9,699 nt of DNA from Acinetobacter sp. (lineage in GTDB: Bacteria > Pseudomonadota > Gammaproteobacteria > Pseudomonadales > Moraxellaceae): positions 1-9,699 of the forward strand of contig JASLIY010000275.1 in assembly GCA_030152675.1 (NCBI GenBank). The letters run 5' to 3'. The notes below the pieces were generated by a model, which did no database searches, was not told the origin of the DNA, and worked only from the letters and a program-made list of their open reading frames with translations. Position 1 is the stretch's first letter; every line of letters begins with the position of its first letter. Shown piece after piece: positions 1-6,904 of the stretch. Both the position numbers and the translations under genes were made by a program.

Positions 1-420
1 AGCCAAAGTCGGTTTATCCAACGGCACGATGCCTTGATAGCGTTCACCATGTTCAGGTTCGATATTGATAAATAACACTGGGCTGACTAAGGTTGAAAGC
101 ACTGTGCTGCTATCGACCGCTTCGGCAAAGCGTGGATCGGCCTCGTAGTCAGCCAAACCGCGAATTTCACCCAAATGGTTACACTCAGCCATCGCCCACT
201 TAAAGCTGCCTTGGGCTTGTATTTGTAAACTGATACGCCCGCGGATTTTGAGCGTACTGGCGAGGAGTGCGGTCGCAGATAACATTTCCCCGAGCAGTAC
301 ACGCACAGCCTCGGCATAATCACGTTGGGCAAAAATCGTGCTCAAGCTTTGCTCGAGATGCACCACTTCGCCGCGGACTGGGCAGTTCTCAATATAAAAT
401 CGTTGACGTAAATCAGACAT
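1..420 (-). CDS. hslO: Hsp33 redox-regulated chaperone, N-terminal part (C-terminus outside window)
   Basis: Cytoplasmic holdase chaperone that is switched on by oxidation together with unfolding and protects proteins from aggregation. The 140 visible residues from the ATG match the N-terminal Hsp33 core: VRGEVVHLEQSL near residues 16-27, LLGEMLSATALLASTLK near 47-63, an LQIQAQGSF strand, an AECN segment, and GERYQGIVPL near 126-135 (the E. coli protein has GERYQGVVGL at the equivalent place). The frame stays open to the window edge. The family is about 290 residues, so roughly half is missing, including the C-terminal zinc/redox switch (CxC...CxxC), which cannot be checked here. The start is supported by a GGAGA Shine-Dalgarno five bases upstream of ATG. 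It lies 61 bp downstream of the Kef antiporter gene on the same strand, so it is probably the last or a late gene of a priA-kef-hslO unit. The family call is firm. Confidence 0.94.
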   Translation of the reverse strand, partial: MSDLRQRFYIENCPVRGEVVHLEQSLSTIFAQRDYAEAVRVLLGEMLSATALLASTLKIRGRISLQIQAQGSFKWAMAECNHLGEIRGLADYEADPRFAEAVDSSTVLSTLVSPVLFINIEPEHGERYQGIVPLDKPTLA

Positions 421-481
421 AACTTTCTCCAAATTTCGATATTGATGGTGTCTTTCCTCGAAATCACAAGGAAGTCACAGC

Positions 482-2380
482 TTAATCGTGTTCTTTTCGC
501 CGAATATCAATACGATCAGCCAGATGTTGTGAGCCGAGCTCAGGATCGAAGGCCGCTGCAGCACCCTCGGATTGCGCCTCTGGCTGATCCTCTTCTTCGT
601 CTAACTCTGCCGCACGTGCTTGTGCATCGCTTTCAAACAGATGTTCTAGCTCTGAGATGAAATTACGGTAACTTTCATAGACTTTCTGTTCATCTGTATA
701 GATGCGCTGCTGTTCAGCCAACAATTGTTCATCATAATCTCGGAACAATTCTACACTGTTATGCGCCTGCTGTTCAGATATGCCCAGCAAGCGTAAGGCC
801 CGATAGGCCATGCCCAGTGAAGACAAATAATTTTCACGCCAGATATGCGAAACACCCAAATCTCGAAGCAAATGAACATGATGACGATCACGTGCTCGTG
901 CCAAAATGGTCAGTTGCGGATAGTTCAAACGGATATGCCGCGCGATATTCATCGATGCTTCGACATCATCAATGGCCAAGATAAAGACCTGTGCTGAGGC
1001 AATCCCAGCAGCACGCAGTAACTCAGGTTCGGTGGCATCGCCATAGTATAACTTTCCATCATAACGACGGACAAAATCAATACGTTGCATATTGTTGTCG
1101 ATCGCGGTGAAGGGCAAATGCTGCATTCGCGTCAGTCGAGCAATGATTTGGCCAAAACGTCCAAAACCAGCAATGATCACCGGTGGATGCTGATTGGGGA
1201 TTTCATCGTATTGCGGAGCAGTCTGTTGATCAAAGTGCGGCACCACAAAGCGTGACACCAACCAAAACAACACCGGCGTTAACAACATGGAGAGGGTTAC
1301 GATCAATGTCACAGGTTCGACAATGGCTTGGGTCAGGACTTGTTCACTTTTGGCGAGATTGAGAATGACAAAAGCAAATTCCCCACCTTGTGCCAAACAG
1401 GTGGCGAGCATGAGGCTGTTACGCCAGTCGTTACGATAAAAGCGTGCGATCCCTGTCATGGCAATGGCTTTGATCAGCACCAAGGCAATCGCCCCACCGA
1501 TCACCACCAATGGCATACTCAGCAACAACGGTAGCTGCGCGGTCATGCCAACGGTCATAAAAAACAGACCTAATAACAAACCTTTGAAGGGGCTGATACT
1601 GGCTTCGATTTCATGTCTAAACTCAGAGTCTGCCAACAGCACCCCAGTCAAAAATGCACCCAAGGTAATGCTAATCCCCAAGGTTTGCATCAACAGCACT
1701 ACGGCCAAGACGATGAATAAACCCAATGCGGTGATCAGTTCTTTGGCGCCACTTTTTACTACAAAATGGAAAAATGGTCGAATCACATAGCGGCTGAGTA
1801 AAAACAGGCCGGTGAATGCAGCAATGATCGCCGCAAAATAGGCCAGATCATGGTTGTGCGTGCGTTGTGTTGCGGCAAATAGCGGCACCATCGCCAACAG
1901 CGGAATCGCAGCAATATCTTGGAATAGCAAGATCGAAAATGAACGTTGTCCATAGCTGCTGTTGAGTTGTTGTTTTTCAGCCAAGAGTTGCAGCACAAAG
2001 GCGGTCGAGGACAGCGCAAGCGCAAAGCCCAAGATAAAGCTACTGCTCGGTTCAAGCTTGAAGATCAGCCAGATCAAGGCACTGAGTAATGCACCGGTGA
2101 TGATGACTTGGCTGCTGCCCATGACAAAGATCGAATGCCGCATTTGCCATAAACGTTGTGGGCGCAGTTCTAGTCCGATCAGGAACATCAGCATGATGAC
2201 GCCAAACTCGGCCAGACGCATACTGGCTTCGGGATTGGCGGCCAAGTTTAGCGCACTTGGTCCAATCAGAATGCCGGTAAATAAATAGCCCAATACGGTC
2301 GGAAGTCCCAAACGTTTGGCCAAAGGCACCACGATCAAGGCCGAGCCTAAAAAAATAATAATCTGGAGTAACAGTGACAT
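482..2380 (-). CDS. kefB/kefC: KefB/KefC-type glutathione-regulated K+/H+ antiporter (CPA2 family)
   Basis: Inner-membrane K+ efflux/H+ antiport protein. In the characterised Kef systems, glutathione keeps it closed and glutathione adducts of electrophiles open it, acidifying the cytoplasm protectively. At 632 residues it is close to E. coli KefC (620) and KefB (601). Residues 1-385 are highly hydrophobic with about 12 membrane segments. ALSSTAFVLQLL near 121-132 and LLFQDIAAIP near 151-160 (Asp155) mark the transport core, and SPFKGLLLGLFFMTVGM near 263-279 is the Kef family loop and helix. AQGGEFAFV lies near 330-338. A cytosolic RCK_N/TrkA-N domain spans about 400-515, with VIIAGFGRFGQ (glycine motif 405-410) and Asp428 ending the second strand. 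The tail after about 540 is charged and very acidic near 590-606. ATG at 2380 has AGGATC upstream. No kefF or kefG partner gene is adjacent. The KefB versus KefC assignment is uncertain; the family is not. Confidence 0.93.
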   Translation of the reverse strand: MSLLLQIIIFLGSALIVVPLAKRLGLPTVLGYLFTGILIGPSALNLAANPEASMRLAEFGVIMLMFLIGLELRPQRLWQMRHSIFVMGSSQVIITGALLSALIWLIFKLEPSSSFILGFALALSSTAFVLQLLAEKQQLNSSYGQRSFSILLFQDIAAIPLLAMVPLFAATQRTHNHDLAYFAAIIAAFTGLFLLSRYVIRPFFHFVVKSGAKELITALGLFIVLAVVLLMQTLGISITLGAFLTGVLLADSEFRHEIEASISPFKGLLLGLFFMTVGMTAQLPLLLSMPLVVIGGAIALVLIKAIAMTGIARFYRNDWRNSLMLATCLAQGGEFAFVILNLAKSEQVLTQAIVEPVTLIVTLSMLLTPVLFWLVSRFVVPHFDQQTAPQYDEIPNQHPPVIIAGFGRFGQIIARLTRMQHLPFTAIDNNMQRIDFVRRYDGKLYYGDATEPELLRAAGIASAQVFILAIDDVEASMNIARHIRLNYPQLTILARARDRHHVHLLRDLGVSHIWRENYLSSLGMAYRALRLLGISEQQAHNSVELFRDYDEQLLAEQQRIYTDEQKVYESYRNFISELEHLFESDAQARAAELDEEEDQPEAQSEGAAAAFDPELGSQHLADRIDIRRKEHD

Positions 2381-2424
2381 GAACTGATCCTAAGTCGAAG
2401 GGTGCTGATTCATTTTCTGATCAT

Positions 2425-4659
2425 TTAGTTGAGTTCTTGCGGATCGATATCAATCGATATTCTCATGTCCGCGGTTTTACTTTTCAGTACATGCGGCCAC
2501 CAATGCCGGATATAGAAGTGCATTTTGGCACGTTCTAAGGACAATAATACGACATGTGCTTGATAGCGTCCTGCTTTACGTTCCATCGGTGCAGGGATCG
2601 GTCCCCAAATATCAATCAAGTCGTTCGGTGTGGCTTGCTGCCGTAGCAGGTCGGTCATGTCCTTGAGAAACTGTTGATTGTTGTCCTGACTTTTGGATTC
2701 ACAGCGAATCAATGCCGCATAGCGATAGGGCGGCAACAAGCTCAAGCGGCGCTCGGTTAACGTCTGCTGAGCAAAAGTCCGATAGTCGCGGTGAATCAAG
2801 GTGTTGAGTAGCGGGTGGTCGGGGCGTAGGGTTTGTAAATAGACTTCGCCTTTCTTTTCACCTCGTCCCGAACGACCTGCCACTTGCACGATCAACTGTG
2901 CGGTGCGTTCTGGGGCACGAAAGTCGACACTGAGTAGGCCAGAGTCGATATCCAAGATCGCCACCAAAGTCACATAAGGAAAGTGATGCCCCTTGGCCAA
3001 CATTTGTGTGCCCAGCAAAATCGCAGATTCACTGGTTTGGATTTGATCTTGGATTTTTTGCCAACTGCCGACACGACTGGTGGAGTCACGATCCACTCGA
3101 ATCACCACTTGATCGGGGAACAGTTCCTGCAAACTGGCTTCGACTTTGGCGGTTCCCATGCCGATGGGTTTTAAGCTGTCTTCATGGCAGGCCGGACAGT
3201 GCGTCGGCAGGGTTTGAATGGTGCCACAGTGATGACAGTGCAAATGAGTATAGGGTTGATAGTGCAGAGTAAAATGCGCATCACAATGGGGACAATTGGC
3301 CTGCCATGCACATTTCTCACACAGTACCACTGGCGCATAGCCACGTCGATTGAGGAAGATCAGCACCTGTTCTTTACGTGCCAAACATTGCCCGATTTGC
3401 TCGATGAGTTGTTGGCTCATGCCATGCTGTTTTTTTGCCACTTTTAAATCAATGACATGCATCTTGGGCAAGATCGCTCCACCAGCACGTTGATTGAGTT
3501 GTAGGCCGGTGAGCTTGTTTTGTTCTACCAAATGGTAACTGTCGATGCTCGGCGTGGCCGATCCCAAAATGATCGGACACTTGGCCAAGGCCGCGCGATA
3601 CAGTGCCACATCACGGGCATGATAACGAAAGCCTTCTTGTTGTTTAAACGATAGGTCGTGTTCTTCATCCAAGATGATCAGGCCCAAATTGGGCAGTGGG
3701 GTGTAGATCGCAGAGCGCGTCCCCAGCACGATTGACGCTTTGCCGGTTTCTGCAGACTGCCAAGCCTGTAAGCGTTTGGTGTCATTTAAGCCTGAATGCA
3801 GCAAGGCGATATGGCAGTGAAAGCGTGACTGAAAACGGCTGATGGTCTGTGGCGTGAGACCGATTTCAGGCACCAAGACCAAGACTTGCTTGCCTTGTTT
3901 TAAGATCTGCTGCATCACTTGTAAATAAACTTCGGTTTTACCACTGCCGGTCAGGCCATCGAGCAGAAAGGCTTGATATTTATTTTTGGCTTTCAATATT
4001 TGTTCGATGGCATGCTGTTGATCGGGGTTGGCGGTCAACGGCATTTGTGCCATTTGTACCGGCTCAGGTTTAAAGTCTTGCGGTTCTAAGTCACAGCAAA
4101 CTATGTCTTTTTTCTCTAAGGCTTTGAGCGTGGCAGTCTCGACCCCGCTGAGATTGAGGATATGTTCTAAGCTGCCTTGCGGATGTAGTTTTAAAATTTT
4201 ATAGGCATTTCTTTGTTTTTCGGAACGCTTCAATTTGGCGTCTGCGGCCATGTCCAAAACTTTCCATACTCTGGCAAGTAAGTTATAAGGTTTACCTTGA
4301 CGCAGTAAGCTAGGCAGTGCGGTTTGAATCACCTCGCCAATGGGAAATTGATAATATTGTGCAGACCATGTCAACAAAGTTAAAACTTGGGGATTTAGAA
4401 TAGCGCGATCATCCAAGATGTGATCGATGGCCTTGAGGCGAAATTTGGGATTCAGCGGTTCATCTAAGGGGAGTTTTTCAACCACAACGCCAATGAGGTT
4501 TTGTCGCCCAAATGACACGGCGACTCGGGTGCCAGGACTGAGCTGTGCGTATTGTTGTGCAGTGACAAGATAGTCAAAACAGTCGTTGATGTGGACAGGG
4601 ACTGCCACACGGATGCGGTAATGTTCAGGGCTGGGTGTGGGTGTTGGTGGATTTGACAT
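2425..4659 (-). CDS. priA: PriA, primosomal replication-restart helicase
   Basis: Superfamily 2 3'-to-5' DNA helicase that recognises stalled forks and D-loops and reloads the replicative helicase through the primosome. The 744 residues equal the usual family length (E. coli 732). In order: an N-terminal 3'-DNA-binding domain (about 13-105, VAVPVHINDCFDYLV), a winged-helix segment, then helicase lobe 1 with Walker A GLTGSGKT (235-242), DEEH box (331-334) and GSATPS (366-371). The zinc module follows with all eight cysteines present (447, 450, 456, 459, 475, 478, 488, 491). Lobe 2 has GTQMLAKGHHFP near 550 and the arginine-finger motif QVAGRSGRG (592-600). All key residues look intact. The ATG at 4659 has no clear Shine-Dalgarno, but the protein begins where the family does. 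It is divergent from gspF, and the kef gene follows 44 bp downstream on the same strand. Confidence 0.98.
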   Translation of the reverse strand: MSNPPTPTPSPEHYRIRVAVPVHINDCFDYLVTAQQYAQLSPGTRVAVSFGRQNLIGVVVEKLPLDEPLNPKFRLKAIDHILDDRAILNPQVLTLLTWSAQYYQFPIGEVIQTALPSLLRQGKPYNLLARVWKVLDMAADAKLKRSEKQRNAYKILKLHPQGSLEHILNLSGVETATLKALEKKDIVCCDLEPQDFKPEPVQMAQMPLTANPDQQHAIEQILKAKNKYQAFLLDGLTGSGKTEVYLQVMQQILKQGKQVLVLVPEIGLTPQTISRFQSRFHCHIALLHSGLNDTKRLQAWQSAETGKASIVLGTRSAIYTPLPNLGLIILDEEHDLSFKQQEGFRYHARDVALYRAALAKCPIILGSATPSIDSYHLVEQNKLTGLQLNQRAGGAILPKMHVIDLKVAKKQHGMSQQLIEQIGQCLARKEQVLIFLNRRGYAPVVLCEKCAWQANCPHCDAHFTLHYQPYTHLHCHHCGTIQTLPTHCPACHEDSLKPIGMGTAKVEASLQELFPDQVVIRVDRDSTSRVGSWQKIQDQIQTSESAILLGTQMLAKGHHFPYVTLVAILDIDSGLLSVDFRAPERTAQLIVQVAGRSGRGEKKGEVYLQTLRPDHPLLNTLIHRDYRTFAQQTLTERRLSLLPPYRYAALIRCESKSQDNNQQFLKDMTDLLRQQATPNDLIDIWGPIPAPMERKAGRYQAHVVLLSLERAKMHFYIRHWWPHVLKSKTADMRISIDIDPQELN

Positions 4660-4834
4660 AGTGAATGCTGAACGAGTTAAAGTGAAATCATAACGTGAGG
4701 ATGGATGGCTTATGTTAAAGTATTTGAATAATTTAAAAGGTGAAATAATGAAGAATATGGCTGATTTTCATGGTTAGACGCAACTGTTTAAATAAAGAGA
4801 TTGGGATAACGACAGGGACAATTAGAGCATCATA
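4660..4834. promoter_or_regulatory. Divergent priA/gspF intergenic control region
   Basis: This 175-bp region must hold the 5' ends of both the leftward priA unit and the rightward gspF-gspG unit. It is AT-rich in the middle (about 4711-4760). A leftward sigma70-like candidate is described separately. Rightward, AATAAT at 4727-4732 and at 4744-4749 each match five of six -10 bases, but neither has a good -35, so the gspF promoter is not fixed. The gspF ribosome-binding site is weak: TTAGAG at 4822-4827, seven bases before the ATG. A better-placed AAGGTG at 4737-4742 precedes a 9-codon open frame (4748-4777) that could be a leader. No obvious operator palindrome was seen. Confidence 0.5.
4687..4718 (-). 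promoter_or_regulatory. Candidate sigma70-like promoter for priA
   Basis: Read on the minus strand, TTAACA (4718-4713, five of six matches to TTGACA) is followed after 20 bases by TATGAT (4692-4687, five of six matches to TATAAT). The start of transcription would fall near 4680, about 20 bases before the priA ATG. The two hexamers are good but the 20-base spacer is longer than the preferred 17, so this is only a candidate. Confidence 0.3.
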
Positions 4835-6040
4835 ATGCCAGCATATCAATTTACCGCGCTCGATGCTTCAGGGAAGCAACACAAAGGGGTACTTGAAGGC
4901 GACTCAGCCCGTCAAGTTCGACAACAATTACGTGATAAAGACTGGATCCCAGTAAGCGTGGATGCAGTTGAAAGCAAAGATAAAAATCAAAGCTCCGGCT
5001 GGTTCCAAAAAAAGTTCAGTGCCTATGATCTGGCGCTGATGACCCGCCAACTTTCCGTTTTGGTTGCTGCTGCGATTCCGCTTGAGGAAGCATTGCGTGC
5101 CGTGGCCAAACAGAATGAAAAGCCGCACGTCAGTAACCTGATGCTCTCAGTACGCGGCAAAGTGCTTGAAGGGCACACGCTTGCGCAGGGGATGCAACAA
5201 GCCAGTCGTTTTCCAGATTTGTATATCGCCACCATTGCGGCGGGCGAACGTTCCGGACATTTGGATCTGATCTTGGATCAGCTTTCGGACTACACCGAAA
5301 ACCGCTTTGCCATGCAAAAGAAAATCCAAGGTGCCATGATCTATCCGATCATCTTGATGCTGATGTCATTTGCCATCGTGATGGGGTTGATGACCTTTGT
5401 GGTGCCGGATATCGTCAAGACCTTTGATCAAAGTAAAGAGGCCTTGCCGTGGATCACCGTGACCTTGATGAAGGCCAGTGATTTTATTCGGCATGCGTGG
5501 CCGTTTTTAATCGTGGGTTCGATCTTAAGTGTGTTGTTATTTGCCCGTTTTTTGAAAACATCTTCAGGACATTATGCGTTTGACCGATTAGTGCTCAAAT
5601 TGCCATTATTTGGTAAATTATCGCGTGGTATAAACTCAGCGCGCTTTGCCAGTACCTTGTCGATTTTGACCCAATCCGGTGTGCCTTTGGTGGATGCCTT
5701 GAAGATTGGTGCGGCGGTGAGTAATAACTGGGTGATCCGTGATTCGATCAACGTTGCTGCTGAAAAAGTCATCGAAGGTGGCAACTTGGCAACCCAATTG
5801 GATCGCTGTGGTTATTTCCCGGCAATGATGGTACAAATGATCAAAAGTGGTGAAGCTTCAGGTGAATTAGATCGTATGTTGAAGCGCGCCTCGGACATGC
5901 AAGATCGTGAAGTGACCACCTTTATTTCCACCTTATTGGCTTTACTTGAGCCGCTGATGTTGGTATTTATGGCCGGTATTGTTTTGGTGATCGTGATCGC
6001 CGTCATGCTGCCGATTGTGAATATGAATAATATGATTTAG
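4835..6040 (+). CDS. gspF: GspF, type II secretion inner-membrane platform protein
   Basis: Polytopic inner-membrane core of the type II secretion assembly platform. It contacts the GspE ATPase and the GspL/GspM complex and supports pseudopilus growth. The 401 residues match the family norm of about 405. The N-terminus (MPAYQFTALDASGKQHKGVL) and the DSARQVRQQLRDKDWIPVSV segment are typical of GspF. Two T2SF domains follow, about 62-190 and 265-390, each with the family GERSG/SGE-type helix turn (GERSGHLD near 137-144; SGEASGELD near 338-346). Three membrane helices are visible at about 168-191, 222-240 and 370-393. The protein is intact. ATG at 4835 is chosen because the family starts there, although its Shine-Dalgarno (TTAGAG) is weak. 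The neighbour gspG starts 96 bp downstream. The rest of the gsp genes, including gspE, are not in the window, unlike the single operon of Vibrio or Klebsiella but consistent with scattered type II genes in Acinetobacter. PilC of type IV pili is the main alternative; the gspG partner argues for GspF. Confidence 0.96.
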   Translation: MPAYQFTALDASGKQHKGVLEGDSARQVRQQLRDKDWIPVSVDAVESKDKNQSSGWFQKKFSAYDLALMTRQLSVLVAAAIPLEEALRAVAKQNEKPHVSNLMLSVRGKVLEGHTLAQGMQQASRFPDLYIATIAAGERSGHLDLILDQLSDYTENRFAMQKKIQGAMIYPIILMLMSFAIVMGLMTFVVPDIVKTFDQSKEALPWITVTLMKASDFIRHAWPFLIVGSILSVLLFARFLKTSSGHYAFDRLVLKLPLFGKLSRGINSARFASTLSILTQSGVPLVDALKIGAAVSNNWVIRDSINVAAEKVIEGGNLATQLDRCGYFPAMMVQMIKSGEASGELDRMLKRASDMQDREVTTFISTLLALLEPLMLVFMAGIVLVIVIAVMLPIVNMNNMI

Positions 6041-6083
6041 ACCCACGTCATGATGTATTGATTGGGGTGAGGTGTTTCAATTT

Positions 6084-6107
6084 ACTTGTTTCAAGTGATA
6101 GTTTTTT
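6084..6107 (+). repeat. Short inverted repeat plus T-run between gspF and gspG
   Basis: ACTTG (6084-6088) and CAAGT (6092-6096) form a perfect 5-bp stem with a 3-base loop, followed by GATAG and six T residues (6102-6107). The stem is too short and AT-rich, and the T-run too offset, for a confident terminator. It might attenuate read-through from gspF into gspG or protect an mRNA end, but it may also be chance. Confidence 0.25.
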
Positions 6108-6136
6108 AAAAGCGTATGCTCAAAGAGAGAGAAGAA

Positions 6137-6574
6137 ATGCAAGCTAGGATTCAACGACGCAAACAATCAGGCTTTACGCTGATAGAGGTTATGGTAGTGA
6201 TCGTTATTTTAGGCGTATTGGCGGTATTGGTGGTGCCAAACGTTATGGGCCGTGGCGAAAAAGCCAAAGTCGACACCACGAAAATTACCTTAAAAGGCGT
6301 TGCTGGCGCGCTGGATCAATATAAATTGGACAACAATCATTATCCAAGCAGTCAAGAGGGCGGATTAAATGCCTTGGTCACGCAACCTGCGACTGCAAAA
6401 AATTGGTTGCCGGGCGGATACGTGAAAGGTGGTTATCCGAAAGACAGTTGGGACAATGATATTCAGTATGTGATCCCAGGTTCGGAAGGTCGTAGTTTTG
6501 ACTTATATTCTTTCGGTGCCGATGGCAAACAAGGCGGTGAAGGCAATGACGCCGATATTTATTATCAGCCTTGA
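6137..6574 (+). CDS. gspG: GspG, major pseudopilin of the type II secretion system
   Basis: Major subunit of the periplasmic pseudopilus that drives secreted proteins through the outer-membrane secretin. The prepilin signature is clear: a basic leader ending in SG, then FTLIEVMVVIVILGVL. Prepilin peptidase should cut between Gly and Phe, leaving a 12-residue leader and a 133-residue mature protein with the conserved Glu at mature position 5. The C-terminal half has the GspG pattern: an EGGLNALV helix, WLPGGYVKGGYPKDSWDNDIQYV, and a YSFGADGKQGG...NDADIYY end whose Asp residues correspond to the calcium site of major pseudopilins. The ATG at 6137 is preferred because purine-rich AAAGAGAGAGAAGAA sits directly upstream and the leader is of normal length. 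An in-frame ATG at 6116 would add seven residues but lacks any Shine-Dalgarno. It is probably co-transcribed with gspF. Confidence in the family is high; the exact start is moderately sure. Confidence 0.95.
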   Translation: MQARIQRRKQSGFTLIEVMVVIVILGVLAVLVVPNVMGRGEKAKVDTTKITLKGVAGALDQYKLDNNHYPSSQEGGLNALVTQPATAKNWLPGGYVKGGYPKDSWDNDIQYVIPGSEGRSFDLYSFGADGKQGGEGNDADIYYQP

Positions 6575-6663
6575 GCCTTGGGGTGAAGTTTGAAAGCACG
6601 CATTTAAAGTTCCAAGAGGTGAGCTTAAAATAATTTGATATTAAATATTGAGTTATGGAAATA

Positions 6664-6706
6664 ATCACTTCACTTTATCGGGTTACTAAATCCTGAGTGA
6701 AGTGAT
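6664..6706. repeat. 11-bp perfect inverted repeat downstream of gspG
   Basis: ATCACTTCACT (6664-6674) and AGTGAAGTGAT (6696-6706) are exact reverse complements separated by 21 bases. Inside the loop GGGTT (6680-6684) and AATCC (6689-6693) can pair again, one pair being G-T, around the loop ACTA. The result is a long two-part hairpin in either transcript. It is not followed by a T-run, so it is more likely an mRNA 3'-end stabiliser, a factor-dependent termination site or a protein-binding dyad than a simple intrinsic terminator. Confidence 0.7.
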
Positions 6707-6709
6707 AAT

Positions 6710-6723
6710 CCTTATCAATAAGG
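6710..6723. repeat. Small dyad CCTTAT-CA-ATAAGG
   Basis: CCTTAT (6710-6715) and ATAAGG (6718-6723) are exact reverse complements with a 2-base centre. It begins only three bases after the preceding 11-bp inverted repeat ends. The spacing suits a protein-binding palindrome better than a stable RNA hairpin. Its role is unknown. Confidence 0.45.
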
Positions 6724-6845
6724 TGTTAATATATAAGTTATTGTATTTTATAGCTAAAAAATAAAAACCTCAGATGCGATTTATAATAAGAATTATTCCT
6801 ATATGTAATGGTTACAACAAACTTTCAATATGGATAAAAATAGAC

Positions 6846-6873
6846 TTTTCATTTAAATTAAAGCTCTCATAAT
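6846..6873 (+). promoter_or_regulatory. Candidate sigma70-like promoter for the 112-residue ORF
   Basis: TTTTCA (6846-6851, four of six -35 matches) and CATAAT (6868-6873, five of six -10 matches) are separated by 16 bases. Transcription would begin near 6880, giving a leader of about 30 bases that ends in a strong ribosome-binding site. The AT-rich DNA upstream could act as an UP element. This is a reading by eye only. Confidence 0.4.
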
Positions 6874-6898
6874 AGACCGCAGGATGCAGACGTTGCTC

Positions 6899-6904
6899 AG
6901 GAGG
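6899..6904 (+). promoter_or_regulatory. Strong Shine-Dalgarno for the 112-residue ORF
   Basis: AGGAGG matches the anti-Shine-Dalgarno core perfectly and stands five bases before the ATG at 6910. It is the best ribosome-binding site in the window and the main reason for accepting the small gene that follows. Confidence 0.85.

Noticed and set aside
87..332. Minus-strand 81-codon open frame at the left end
   Set aside because: It is an out-of-frame shadow of hslO, whose frame matches Hsp33 through the same bases.
425..481. Possible terminator between the Kef gene and hslO (TTCCT/AGGAA stem)
   Set aside because: Only a 5-bp stem with a 10-base loop and no T-run in the direction of transcription, so it gives no reason to split the operon.
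1458..1790. Plus-strand open frame of 110 codons inside the Kef gene
   Set aside because: It lies wholly antisense to the membrane domain of the antiporter, has no ribosome-binding site, and its composition is that of a reverse-strand shadow.
6378..6668. Minus-strand open frame of 96 codons with several Cys and His residues
   Set aside because: It is antisense to gspG over most of its length, its Cys/His pattern fits no known zinc motif, and gspG is unmistakable on the other strand.
6655..6696. Thirteen-codon ORF (MEIITSLYRVTKS) overlapping the 11-bp dyad, considered as a leader peptide
   Set aside because: No adequate Shine-Dalgarno, no run of a single regulatory amino acid, and the next gene is over 200 bp away with its own promoter candidate.
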